A stretch of DNA of 36,231 nt from a virus, in IMG/VR virus record IMGVR_UViG_3300033149_006882, positions 1 to 36,231 of that record; one strand, 5' to 3'. Of the stretch, positions 21,248 to 27,909 are shown one piece after another. The notes beneath the pieces were generated by a model that ran no database searches, was not told the origin of the DNA, and was given only the letters and a program-made list of their open reading frames with translations. The stretch's first letter is position 1, and each line of letters starts with the position of its first letter. Made by a program: the position numbers and the translations under genes.

Positions 21248-23872
21248 ATGGCTTTGGCAGACGTTTTAAAAAAAGTTGGCAAAGCGGTTCTTCCACGAAG
21301 CTTAGAGGAAAAATTTGGTTTAGCTTCAAAGCCAATGGTTTTTGAAATTGGAGAAGGTTTGGGGAAAGAGCAAAAAAAAGAGGCGGAAGCTTGGTTAAAA
21401 GCCTACGAAGCCCCTAAGTTTGAAGCGATAGGAATTCCTTTTGGGAAAAAAGAAATGCTGATAAGCCCGCAGGTTAAAAAAGTTATTGACTGGACAATAG
21501 GAGACCACCTTTTAAAACCATACAGCGACCAGCTTATGGGGCAGATGAATGTGTTGGTGAAGGAGGGAGTTTCTCCAGAAAAAGCCCAAAAGGTTGTAAT
21601 TAAAAGAGAGCTTACGAAGAAAGGTTTAATAGAGCCAGCTTGGATATTAAAAGAATTAACCCCAGAACAGCTTCAAAAACTCCGCAATTACGAAATGAAA
21701 GAAATGGCTTGGTCTGGAGTGGAAGCTTTAAGCGTTTTGCCTATGGGACGAATTTCTAAAATAGGGAAAGCGGCCAAAGGGGCAAGGATAACAAAAAGAA
21801 TCCCGAAAAAACCGCCAAAACCAGCGTGGGAAGTTATAAAAACCCAAGAGGAAATTAACAAAGCTTTAGCAAAGCTTAACCAGTTTGACAAGGAAACACT
21901 AAAAAAAATAGCGGAAAAGAACAAAAAAACAAACAAGTTTGTGGCGGATTTATTCAGAAAGAAAATAATAAAAACCCACCAAGTTCCTTCTTTTAAAAAC
22001 TGGGGATATACAGAAGAGGAAGCGGCGCAATTTATAGAGAACTTTGCCACTTTTGGCGGGAAGGATTTAAACAGAATAGCCCAATGGAACAGAGAAATAA
22101 ACAAGATAATTCCTGACGATGTTTTAAAAGTCATTGAGAAGAGAAAGAACGAACCCGCTGGATTTTTCAATGTTTTGTATCATAAAGTGCCAGTCAATAT
22201 TGTTAATTTCTGGAGGGCGGCTTTAACTTCCCAATTGGCCACTGCTGTGAGAAACGCCGCTGTCGGGCTTCAAATGTTCAGCAGTAGGATTATGGAAAAC
22301 GCTGTTATAGGAGCCACAAAAATAGTTACAGGAAAAGCCCCTGCCAGACGGGCTTTTAGACCAATGGTAGAAGATATGATTACTGTTTTGTCAAGAACAA
22401 AACCAGAAATGAGGAAAAAAATAGCCCAATTGCTGGAAGAAAATCCTTTGGCAAAATTCAGGTTATATTCTACTCCTGTTAATGATGTGGCTTTAACGGA
22501 CAAAGCGGCTAAAGTGGCCACAATTTTTAACAGAACACAGGAGTTTGCCATTAGAAATTTGGTGTTTGAGGCGGTAGTGAGGGAAGAATTAGCTTCAAAA
22601 GGATTAGATTTGGCAAAAATCCCTTTAAACAAAATTCCTAAAGATGTTGTTTTAAAGGGAGTGGACGAAGCCTTAAAAGTCACAATGGCTTCTGCTCCAA
22701 AAGGCTTTTTTGCTGAACTGGTAAAATGGTGGAATAAGACGCCGACCAATTTTCTTTCTGTTCTTTTATATCCGTTTCCCCGTTATCTTTCCAACGCTGT
22801 AAGGTGGATTTATGGATACACACCGTTTGGCGTCACCAGATTTTTAAAACCAGAAACAAGAAAATTACTGCTTCAAGGAGACAAGGAAGCGGCAAGAGCG
22901 GCCGCCAGAGTGTTTTTGGGAACGCTTTATTTTCTTGGAGCATTGAAATTAAGAAACTCAAAATATGCTGGGGAAAAGTGGTATCAAGTAAAAGTAAAAG
23001 GAAAAACGGTGGATGTAAGGCCTTTTGGCCCGCTTATTCCAACTTATTTATTTTTAGCGGAAGCGGTTTCTAACCCTAAGAAACTTGGGGTGAGAGACTA
23101 TACAGAAGGACTATTGGGAATTAGACGGCTGGCTGGAACCACGTTGTTCTTGGTAGATTTGCTGGACGAAGAGCAAAGCTGGAAAAGCCTTAAAAAATCT
23201 TTACACACAATCACCCAAAACTTTATTGGCGGATTTGGAAATCTATGGCCTATAAAAACAACACAAGATATTATTGCCCAGTTTGACAAAGCGGAAGCAA
23301 CAATAAGATATACCAGAGGAGCTCCTTTGTGGGCAAAATTTCAAGCAAAAGTCCCTTATTGGTCAAGAAAACTGCCTCCTTATCCAGATATTACCAAAGC
23401 CACTCCTTTAACGTCTGACTATCCTTTATTACGTCAATTTACTGGTTTATCCGTGAGAAAGGAAAAAAACTTTACAGAACAGGAACTGGACAAGCTGGGA
23501 ATTTCTTATTATAGTCTATGGCCTAAAACAGGTTATCCAGAAATAGACAGGTTAATAGCTGAAAAAACTGGCATCATTATGGAAGAAGCCAATAAAAAGT
23601 TAGAGAAAGATTACAGAAAATACTATGATAAATTGAACGATTATAAAAAGGAAAAGAAATTGAGGAAAACTTTTGCTTGGGCCAGAAAACAAGCAAAACA
23701 ATTTGTTTTGGAAACCCAAGCAGATTGGCTGGCGGAAATGTTTTACGAAGACTTTGAAAATCTGGAAACGCCAGAAGAAAAAGAAAAATATATAGATACT
23801 CTTGACCAAAAAGGATTTTTGACAAAAGGCATTGTTAAAAAAATAATAGAACTCCATAAAAGTTCGCATTAG
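21248..23872 (+). CDS. Large internal virion / ejection protein
   Basis: An 874-residue protein, the largest here. ATG 21248 is used because it follows the previous stop by one base. The N-terminal third is charged and helical. Residues about 305-345 (HKVPVNIVNFWRAALTSQLATAVRNAAVGLQMF) match the conserved ...N.~RA~LLT~~~TQ.RN~.~~ segment of very large phage virion proteins. Hydrophobic helices at about 500-570 (FFAELVKWWNK, ARVFLGTLYFLGAL) may enter the membrane on ejection. The C-terminal coiled coil is lysine-rich. Probably crosses the envelope with the DNA. Confidence 0.6.
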   Translation: MALADVLKKVGKAVLPRSLEEKFGLASKPMVFEIGEGLGKEQKKEAEAWLKAYEAPKFEAIGIPFGKKEMLISPQVKKVIDWTIGDHLLKPYSDQLMGQMNVLVKEGVSPEKAQKVVIKRELTKKGLIEPAWILKELTPEQLQKLRNYEMKEMAWSGVEALSVLPMGRISKIGKAAKGARITKRIPKKPPKPAWEVIKTQEEINKALAKLNQFDKETLKKIAEKNKKTNKFVADLFRKKIIKTHQVPSFKNWGYTEEEAAQFIENFATFGGKDLNRIAQWNREINKIIPDDVLKVIEKRKNEPAGFFNVLYHKVPVNIVNFWRAALTSQLATAVRNAAVGLQMFSSRIMENAVIGATKIVTGKAPARRAFRPMVEDMITVLSRTKPEMRKKIAQLLEENPLAKFRLYSTPVNDVALTDKAAKVATIFNRTQEFAIRNLVFEAVVREELASKGLDLAKIPLNKIPKDVVLKGVDEALKVTMASAPKGFFAELVKWWNKTPTNFLSVLLYPFPRYLSNAVRWIYGYTPFGVTRFLKPETRKLLLQGDKEAARAAARVFLGTLYFLGALKLRNSKYAGEKWYQVKVKGKTVDVRPFGPLIPTYLFLAEAVSNPKKLGVRDYTEGLLGIRRLAGTTLFLVDLLDEEQSWKSLKKSLHTITQNFIGGFGNLWPIKTTQDIIAQFDKAEATIRYTRGAPLWAKFQAKVPYWSRKLPPYPDITKATPLTSDYPLLRQFTGLSVRKEKNFTEQELDKLGISYYSLWPKTGYPEIDRLIAEKTGIIMEEANKKLEKDYRKYYDKLNDYKKEKKLRKTFAWARKQAKQFVLETQADWLAEMFYEDFENLETPEEKEKYIDTLDQKGFLTKGIVKKIIELHKSSH

Positions 23873-23873
23873 T

Positions 23874-24164
23874 ATGACCCCAGATTTTATCCAAAACATA
23901 ACAGCCATAGGTCTTATCGCTTTGTTCCTTGTGGTTATGAGGCCGCTTATTCTTTCAATAGCGGAACGGCTTAAAATAACCCAGAATAATAACGATTACA
24001 AGAAATTGTCAAAACAGGTTTCCCAGTTAAGGGAAAACGAGTTTTTTCATCTTGAAAAAAGGCTGGACAGACTGGAAAAAAACCAAGAGGATTTTAGAAG
24101 CAAAATAGAGGAAATGGATTTAAGATTGTCAAAAGTGGAGTGGATGTTGAACAACAAAAAATAA
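23874..24164 (+). CDS. Holin-like protein, one TM and coiled coil
   Basis: A 96-residue protein. Residues 7-27 (NITAIGLIALFLVVMRPLIL) form a single membrane helix. Residues 40-92 are a coiled coil (LREN...LEKRLDRLEKNQEDFRSKIEEMDLRL). This layout is shared by BhlA/UviB-type holins and some spanin-like proteins. Starts one base after the 874-residue gene. With the two-TM protein at 24404 and the transglycosylase at 24579 it begins the lysis set. Confidence 0.6.
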   Translation: MTPDFIQNITAIGLIALFLVVMRPLILSIAERLKITQNNNDYKKLSKQVSQLRENEFFHLEKRLDRLEKNQEDFRSKIEEMDLRLSKVEWMLNNKK

Positions 24165-24166
24165 CC

Positions 24167-24175
24167 TGTGGAAAA
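24167..24175 (-). promoter_or_regulatory. DnaA-box-like site
   Basis: TGTGGAAAA (minus strand TTTTCCACA), one mismatch from the DnaA consensus, within CTGTGGAAAACTT, a 13-base string also present in inverse orientation at 27852-27864. It ends 5 bases before the TTGCCA -35 box. The flanks (TAACCTGTGGA) match the site at 2405. Confidence 0.5.
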
Positions 24176-24180
24176 CTTGT

Positions 24181-24209
24181 TTGCCAACCTTTTTTGCTTG
24201 CGGTAAAAT
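24181..24209 (+). promoter_or_regulatory. Promoter upstream of lysis-region regulator
   Basis: TTGCCA (24181-24186), a 17-base spacer and TAAAAT (24204-24209) give a sigma70-type promoter. Transcription would start near 24216, only about 7 bases before the ATG at 24223, so the mRNA leader is very short. It is the one internal promoter of the late region I can support. Confidence 0.55.
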
Positions 24210-24222
24210 AAAAGCAACGACC

Positions 24223-24402
24223 ATGAATAGTTCAAGCCTAAATACAGGAGAAAAAGTGAGATTTTTAAACCGACTTAAAAAACCAAAAAAAAGAGAACTC
24301 AAAAGGTTTTTAAAGGACAACCCAGTTTGGGAGTTGTCCGAAAAGGTCGGCATTTCAAAATATATACTCTATAACCGCATAAGGGAAATATTAAAAAAGT
24401 AA
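24223..24402 (+). CDS. Small helix-turn-helix protein
   Basis: A 59-residue protein from ATG 24223; the in-frame upstream codons overlap the promoter and are not used. Residues 1-28 are basic (RLKKPKKRELKRFLKDNP). Residues 30-57 (VWELSEKVGISKYILYNRIREIL) form a helix-turn-helix like those in small phage regulators or resolvase tails. With its own promoter and a DnaA-like box it may control lysis or late expression. Confidence 0.55.
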   Translation: MNSSSLNTGEKVRFLNRLKKPKKRELKRFLKDNPVWELSEKVGISKYILYNRIREILKK

Positions 24403-24403
24403 T

Positions 24404-24577
24404 ATGAAATACTCTATATCAAAAGGATTTATTAAGGGCTTAAAGTATGTTGTCTTGTTTTTGGTGGCAGGACTTATAGCTGGATTAAGCCCAGACATTA
24501 AGTCTTTGACCGTGGGCGGACTGCTTGTTATGCTTTACAACGCCCTAAAAGTCAAATGGCAATTGCGTTTACCATAA
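24404..24577 (+). CDS. Small two-TM holin candidate
   Basis: A 57-residue frame from ATG 24404 to TAA 24575-24577. Two hydrophobic segments: residues 15-30 (YVVLFLVAGLIAGLSP) and 36-47 (LTVGGLLVMLYN). A lysine before and after gives class II holin-like topology. LTVGGLLVMLYNALKVK resembles the ending of holin-like proteins I associate with CPR phages. It is one base before the ATG of the transglycosylase, so the pair forms a holin-endolysin cassette. Confidence 0.6.
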   Translation: MKYSISKGFIKGLKYVVLFLVAGLIAGLSPDIKSLTVGGLLVMLYNALKVKWQLRLP

Positions 24578-24578
24578 T

Positions 24579-25057
24579 ATGCTTTTAAAAAGATAGCTCT
24601 AATAGGGCTATCGTTGCTGGTCGGCCTTTGGGCAACGCCTATTGGAGCTCCCCAGTTAAAAACAAGCGAAATCCCTAAATTGCCCTTTAGAAGCGAGATA
24701 TATCTGGAAGGGTATCATTTTACCTTTTTTCCTAAAATACGGCTCTACGGGGCTATTAGCGGGGAAATACGCCGTTTTCAATGGCTTGTCTGGCGCAAAT
24801 ATCCAGATATGGCAGACTTATTGCTGTGTATGGCCGAGAAAGAAAGCGGGTTTAACCCAAATGCAATAGGAGACAGAGGCCTTGCCAAAGGCATATACCA
24901 GATACACACAGACAAACACCCTATAAGCGACCAATGCGCCTTTGAGCCTGAATGCGCTTTGGATTATACAGCAAAACTAATAAAGGAAGGGAAAGGTTAT
25001 TTGTGGACAACCTATTCCCTCTGTCAGGCTTATGGACATTCAGCAGGAAGTTTTTGA
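24579..25057 (+). CDS. Lytic transglycosylase (SLT-like endolysin), -1 frameshift needed
   Basis: ATG 24579 follows the holin stop by one base but meets TAG after five codons (MLLKR). A -1 slip on T-TTA-AAA (24584-24590) enters the long frame and gives 159 residues: MLLK then KIALIGLSLLVGLWATPIGA, a good signal peptide, and an SLT domain. Its motif is LLLCMAEKESGFNPNAIGDRGLAKGIYQIH, with E89 the likely catalytic acid and the GLAKGIYQI substrate strand. Cys residues may form disulphides outside the membrane. Without frameshifting only a TTG at 24614, inside the signal, could start it. It cleaves peptidoglycan glycan strands. The frameshift may instead be a missing A in a homopolymer. Confidence 0.75.
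24584..24612 (+). promoter_or_regulatory. Candidate -1 frameshift signal
   Basis: T-TTA-AAA (24584-24590) is a canonical X-XXY-YYZ slippery heptamer in the frame of ATG 24579. One base later GATAGCTC (24592-24599) pairs with GGGCTATC (24605-24612), eight pairs with one G-U, loop TAATA. The stem contains the zero-frame TAG stop. The spacer is shorter than the usual 5-9 bases. Confidence 0.55.
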
Positions 25058-25373
25058 GTTTGACATTGGAAAACAAAATATCAAAAAACAACTTGGTTTT
25101 ATGTTGGATTTGGTGGAAGCTATCGGGCTGACGCCAGTCGGGATAACCACGAGAATATATCCCTTAAAAGACGGAAGCGGGGGAAACGGGGTGACAGCCA
25201 CGGTAGAGTTTGTGGAAAGCTATGCCGTGTTGGACACTTGGCCAGAGCTGAATTATGCCCATCTAAACATAACTTCTTGTAAAAGGTTTTCTGTTAAAAA
25301 GGTGAAAGAACAGATAAAAAAACATTTCAAGAGTAAAAAGATAAGGCACATACGGGTGTTTAAAAGGTCGTAG
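25032..25373 (+). CDS. SpeD-like pyruvoyl decarboxylase homologue
   Basis: A 113-residue protein of the S-adenosylmethionine decarboxylase (SpeD) family size. VESYAVLDTWPELNYAHLNITSC (61-83) aligns with the family core ESHisiHTWPE.gYAa.Di~tC. S63 (pyruvoyl serine) and C83 fall at the same numbers as in the Thermotoga enzyme. However H68, needed for self-cleavage, is D68, and H64 is Y64. So it may be inactive in AdoMet decarboxylation, or have another substrate, as SpeD relatives acting on arginine or ornithine are known. It starts inside the endolysin gene (26-base overlap). The product would feed polyamine synthesis, helping DNA packaging. The C-terminal tail is basic. Confidence 0.7.
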   Translation: MDIQQEVFEFDIGKQNIKKQLGFMLDLVEAIGLTPVGITTRIYPLKDGSGGNGVTATVEFVESYAVLDTWPELNYAHLNITSCKRFSVKKVKEQIKKHFKSKKIRHIRVFKRS

Positions 25374-25404
25374 CCTTAATATAAGTTAAAACTAATACAG
25401 TAAT

Positions 25405-25512
25405 ATGTTTTTAGAATTTAAACTTCAAGAAACCGCAATTGGAGAGGAAGAAACTCAGGAAGAAACTACTGCGGAAACTACAGAAGAAGCAGAAGAGAAA
25501 GCGGAAGAGTAA
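25405..25512 (+). CDS. Tiny acidic peptide (35 aa)
   Basis: ATG 25405 follows TAAT in the junction pattern of this genome. The product MFLEFKLQETAIGEEETQEE then TTAETTEEAEEKAEE is strongly acidic. It has a real-looking end just before the long RNA structure at 25520. It may be a DNA mimic or chance low-complexity ORF. No family recognised. Confidence 0.4.
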   Translation: MFLEFKLQETAIGEEETQEETTAETTEEAEEKAEE

Positions 25513-25519
25513 ATAAAAT

Positions 25520-25646
25520 ACTGCCCCTTGCGTGTTTACCTTGTTTAGGGAATAAACTTTGGTCTCTTCAAGGCTTGACCGAGAGAGACAAACAAAAAAC
25601 ACAACCCTTATGAGCAAGGTTTAGCAACGGAGGGGCGGTTTTTTTT
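25520..25646 (+). ncRNA. Long nested RNA hairpin ending in T8; late terminator or small RNA
   Basis: Six helices nest in strict order: ACTGCCCC (25520-27)/GGGGCGGT (25632-39); TTGC (25528-31)/GCAA (25624-27); ACCTTG (25538-43)/CAAGGT (25615-20); AGGG (25547-50)/CCCT (25605-08); GTCTCT (25562-67)/AGAGAC (25584-89); and TCAA/TTGA at the tip (25568-78). Eight T follow (25639-25646). It lies between the late genes and the early promoter, so it can act as the late terminator. The long irregular rod with internal loops also resembles a discrete small RNA such as 6S-type RNA. No promoter of its own was seen. Confidence 0.6.
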
Positions 25647-25655
25647 AAAAAAGAC

Positions 25656-25684
25656 TTGACAAAGGTTTTTGGTTGTGATAATAT
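25656..25684 (+). promoter_or_regulatory. Strong early promoter upstream of rep
   Basis: TTGACA (25656-25661), exactly 17 bases, then TAATAT (25679-25684). This is close to perfect sigma70 consensus. It lies 10 bases after the T run of the RNA structure. Transcription starts near 25691 and reads the leader ORF at 25718 and the replication gene at 25839. Confidence 0.85.
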
Positions 25685-25717
25685 GGAAGTAGAAAATAAT
25701 AATAATTTGTTAGAATT

Positions 25718-25828
25718 ATGGCGAAAACCGTAAAAAATAATTTGACACTTAATCAGCAGCAATCCGCAGTTGTTTATGGGTTTCTTTACGGTTTCCCCGC
25801 CAGACGACTGCGGATTTTTGCTTATTAG
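25718..25828 (+). CDS. 36-aa leader peptide of the replication gene
   Basis: ATG 25718 to TAG 25826-25828 encodes MAKTVKNNLTLNQQQSAVVY and then GFLYGFPARRLRIFAY. Its coding sequence contains both arms of two interleaved 10-bp helices (25725-25816). Its stop overlaps the AGGAG ribosome site (25827-25831) of the rep gene. This arrangement is like leader peptides that control plasmid replication genes by translational coupling. Translation of the ORF would open one helix and let the other form. Confidence 0.55.
   Translation: MAKTVKNNLTLNQQQSAVVYGFLYGFPARRLRIFAY
25725..25819 (+). promoter_or_regulatory. Leader RNA: two interleaved 10-bp helices and terminator-like end
   Basis: Helix A: AAACCGTAAA (25725-25734) with TTTACGGTTT (25785-25794). 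Helix B: AATCCGCAGT (25761-25770) with ACTGCGGATT (25807-25816), followed by three more T. The order A-B-A'-B' makes a pseudoknot if both form, or a switch between them. Helix B plus T5 is an attenuator-like terminator. Both stems are perfect. Confidence 0.7.
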
Positions 25829-25838
25829 GAGTAAATTT

Positions 25839-26504
25839 ATGGCCATACCAAACACAACACCAACGCCAAATATAATCTTTAATGGGTTAATGGCAAAAAT
25901 GTCAGATACAGAGTTTAGGGTAGTAATGGTTGTAGTGAGGGCTACTCTTGGTTGGGAAATAGACCATAAAACAGGAATGAGAAAGAAAGAAGATTGGATT
26001 TCACACCGCCAGTTAATTGAGAAAACGGGACGAAGTGGAAGAGCTATTTCTACAGCAATTGATAGTTGTATAAAAAAGGGATGGATAGAAGCACGAGATG
26101 AAAAAGGAAATTTATTAGATGTTAAGGAAAAAAGAGTGGGTAAGAAAATATTTTATAGATTGGGAAAGGAAATTTTACTTAAAGATGATGGAGAAGAAAT
26201 TTTAGTTAAAGAATATAAACCTCTGAAAAAAGTTCAGAGGCTTGAAACAACCTCTGAAAAAAGTTCAATTGAAAAAAGTTCAATTGAAAAAAGTTCAGTA
26301 TACAAAAGAAAAACTATTACAAAAGAAAAACTATTACAAAATAATAATATATATATAAATAATTTAAAAAAATATCAAAATTTAAAAAAAGAGTTCTTAA
26401 AGGGTAAAGATTGGGACAATCCTTTTAGAAGAACCCAGGCTCAAGAAGAAGCGGCCGCTGAAATAAGACCCAGCGGGCGTTCAAAAGGTCGTGGCAATAT
26501 TTAA
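25839..26504 (+). CDS. RepO-like replication initiator
   Basis: A 221-residue protein. ATG 25839 has AGGAG seven bases upstream; the TTG at 25770 in the same frame lies inside the leader structure and is rejected. PNIIFNGLMAKMSDTEFRVVMVVVRATLGWEIDHKTG (about 10-47), then WISHRQLIEKTGRSGRAISTAIDSCIKKGWIEA (about 54-86), is the winged-helix region of phage lambda O-like initiators (N..f~~Lm..ls.tE.~v~~~i.R.T~Gw.....~iS.~ql...tG). The middle of the gene carries iterons and an AT-rich stretch, the likely origin. No helicase loader or polymerase follows, so host replication proteins would be recruited. Confidence 0.8.
   Translation: MAIPNTTPTPNIIFNGLMAKMSDTEFRVVMVVVRATLGWEIDHKTGMRKKEDWISHRQLIEKTGRSGRAISTAIDSCIKKGWIEARDEKGNLLDVKEKRVGKKIFYRLGKEILLKDDGEEILVKEYKPLKKVQRLETTSEKSSIEKSSIEKSSVYKRKTITKEKLLQNNNIYINNLKKYQNLKKEFLKGKDWDNPFRRTQAQEEAAAEIRPSGRSKGRGNI
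26220..26390 (+). other. Candidate replication origin inside rep: iterons and AT-rich stretch
   Basis: Core TGAAAAAAGTTCA occurs at 26224-26236, 26255-26267, 26270-26282 and 26285-26297 (spacings 31, 15, 15). The first copy lies in a perfect 8-bp inverted repeat (CCTCTGAA 26220-26227 / TTCAGAGG 26233-26240). Downstream a 17-base unit ending ACTATTAC is repeated at 26304-26320 and 26321-26337. An almost pure A/T stretch follows (26338-26390, with a run ATATATATA). This is the lambda ori layout: iterons in the initiator gene beside a DNA-unwinding region. Confidence 0.7.
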
Positions 26505-26518
26505 AATAAAAAAAGCTT

Positions 26519-26866
26519 ATGAAATTTGAAAAAATAAAAAACTTAGTTTTAATTTTTTCTCTTCTTGTTTTATCTTGTTCTGTTGTTTATTATCTTGTTG
26601 TTCTGCCAACACAAATCCAAAAAGCGAAAGAAAAGATAGAACTTTTAAAAATAAAACAGGCGCAGGAGAATTTGGAAAAGAATAAAAAAGCTTTGGATTA
26701 CTGCTTGGCAGAAGCGGATTTCAACTACTATTCCTGCTGGAGAACCCAGTGCAATATGCTTGGGAAAGAAGGAGACTGCACCCTTCCAGCTTATCTGGGA
26801 GATTTGTGCAGGGAAGAAAGGCACAAAGATAAAGACTATTGTTTTAAGAAGTTTCCTGTAAAATAG
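26519..26866 (+). CDS. Exported anchored protein with cysteine-rich tail
   Basis: A 115-residue protein. Residues 8-30 (NLVLIFSLLVLSCSVVYYLVVLP) form an N-terminal membrane anchor; SLLVLSC also resembles a lipobox. Residues 32-58 are a coiled coil (IQKAKEKIELLKIKQAQENL). The tail has six cysteines (YCLAEADFNYYSCWRTQCN, DCTLP, LCREER, YCFKK) likely in disulphides outside the cell. Resembles small secreted proteins of CPR genomes. Possibly surface exclusion, but not shown. Confidence 0.55.
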   Translation: MKFEKIKNLVLIFSLLVLSCSVVYYLVVLPTQIQKAKEKIELLKIKQAQENLEKNKKALDYCLAEADFNYYSCWRTQCNMLGKEGDCTLPAYLGDLCREERHKDKDYCFKKFPVK

Positions 26867-26868
26867 TT

Positions 26869-27846
26869 ATGAAGCCGACTATTCTTTTAATAGCCTGTTC
26901 TATCCACAAAAAAGGGAATTCTGAAATTGCCTTGGAGTATGTGGCGGAGGAAGCCAAGAAATATCCTGTTAAAGTGGAAAAGGTTTTGCTTAACAGGTAT
27001 TTTTTGCCAGACGGGAGCAGAAAGAATACAAAAGAGCTGTTAAAAAAAATTGAAAAAAGCAGGGGTATTGTTTTCTCTACCCCTGTTTATTTTGGGGCTT
27101 GGACTTCTTTGGCCCAAGATTTGCTGGAGGTTGCGAAAAGGAAAAAGAAAATTCCGCTTTTTCCAAAAGCTGTTTCTGTTGTTTCTGTGGGAGCAAAAAG
27201 GAACGGAGGGCAGGAGACAACTATTTTGTTTGCTGGCTGGGAGCTTATGAAAATGGGAGCGTGCCTTGTGAACGACGGGTATCCTGTTAGCCAATTTGGC
27301 GGAACTTGCGTGGCTGGCTTAAAAGGGACTATGAGGCACGACGAATACGGCAAGAATATGTGTAGAGGAGTTGGGAAGAGAATAGCGGAGACCGCTCTTA
27401 TATTGGAAGCGGGGGACTACTCGCCAAAGGTAAAGACGTTTGACTGGCCTCCCAAAGGAAAATTCCACAGGTGCAAGGGGTGTCCTGTCTGTCCGAACCC
27501 TGTAGCTTTTAAAAAGGGGGAAGATTACAAGTGCAGGAACAAGGAAGACGATATGAAAAAGGTTCACAAAAGGTTGGTTGAGAGCAATCTTATTTTTCCC
27601 AAAAAATACGATTTAAGATTTTCAGAAAGAACAAGGTATTTGAGAAGGGACAATTACCGCCTGACTTACCATATTGTTTATATTCCAGAGCCAAAATATA
27701 TTCCTTTGTTTATAAAGCAGAATTCCATTTTAGTGGCAAGCCATCCTGTGGAGTATGCCAAACTGATAACTTCTGGCAGAAAGAAGGTCAAGACCTCCAC
27801 TCCCATTTACGAGCCAATAGGCCACGAAAATCCATATCTTAAATAA
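26869..27846 (+). CDS. Flavodoxin-like NAD(P)H/FMN oxidoreductase with Cys cluster
   Basis: A 325-residue protein. Residues 1-180 form a flavodoxin-like FMN reductase fold: CSIHKKGNSEIA (10-21) is the phosphate-binding loop and FSTPVYFGAWTSLAQDLLEVAK (69-90) the second FMN loop of NAD(P)H-dependent reductases. GAKRNGGQETTIL (108-120) is the third. Residues 202-222 (CKGCPVCPNPVAFKKGEDYKC) hold four cysteines that could bind an Fe-S cluster or zinc, as in iron-sulphur flavoproteins. The rest (230-325) is unrecognised. Unusual in a small phage and probably a host-derived metabolic gene acting on a redox or tRNA/nucleotide target. Its exact substrate is unknown. Confidence 0.75.
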   Translation: MKPTILLIACSIHKKGNSEIALEYVAEEAKKYPVKVEKVLLNRYFLPDGSRKNTKELLKKIEKSRGIVFSTPVYFGAWTSLAQDLLEVAKRKKKIPLFPKAVSVVSVGAKRNGGQETTILFAGWELMKMGACLVNDGYPVSQFGGTCVAGLKGTMRHDEYGKNMCRGVGKRIAETALILEAGDYSPKVKTFDWPPKGKFHRCKGCPVCPNPVAFKKGEDYKCRNKEDDMKKVHKRLVESNLIFPKKYDLRFSERTRYLRRDNYRLTYHIVYIPEPKYIPLFIKQNSILVASHPVEYAKLITSGRKKVKTSTPIYEPIGHENPYLK

Positions 27847-27854
27847 GAAAAAAG

Positions 27855-27863
27855 TTTTCCACA
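27855..27863 (+). promoter_or_regulatory. DnaA-box-like site before early promoter
   Basis: TTTTCCACA, one mismatch from the DnaA consensus, ten bases upstream of the -35 box. The flanks AGTT.TCCACAG.TT match the site at 2405 in the same orientation relative to its promoter. Confidence 0.5.
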
Positions 27864-27873
27864 GCTTGAGGGC

Positions 27874-27901
27874 TTGACAAGGTATTATGATTTGCTATTA
27901 T
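27874..27901 (+). promoter_or_regulatory. Promoter giving a leaderless or near-leaderless mRNA
   Basis: TTGACA (27874-27879), 16 bases, then TATTAT (27896-27901). The ATG at 27910 is only 8 bases after the -10 box, so the mRNA would begin at or just before the start codon. The block TTTGCTATTATG also occurs in the minus promoter at 2367-2394. Confidence 0.8.
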
Positions 27902-27909
27902 GAAATAAT

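Noticed and set aside
25770-25838. TTG start for the replication protein
   Set aside because: The extension overlaps the leader helices; ATG 25839 has AGGAG at proper spacing and matches the start of RepO-like proteins.
26224-26337. Possible CRISPR array
   Set aside because: Units are 13-17 bases with 0-18 base gaps and lie in a coding gene; no cas genes. They fit origin iterons better.
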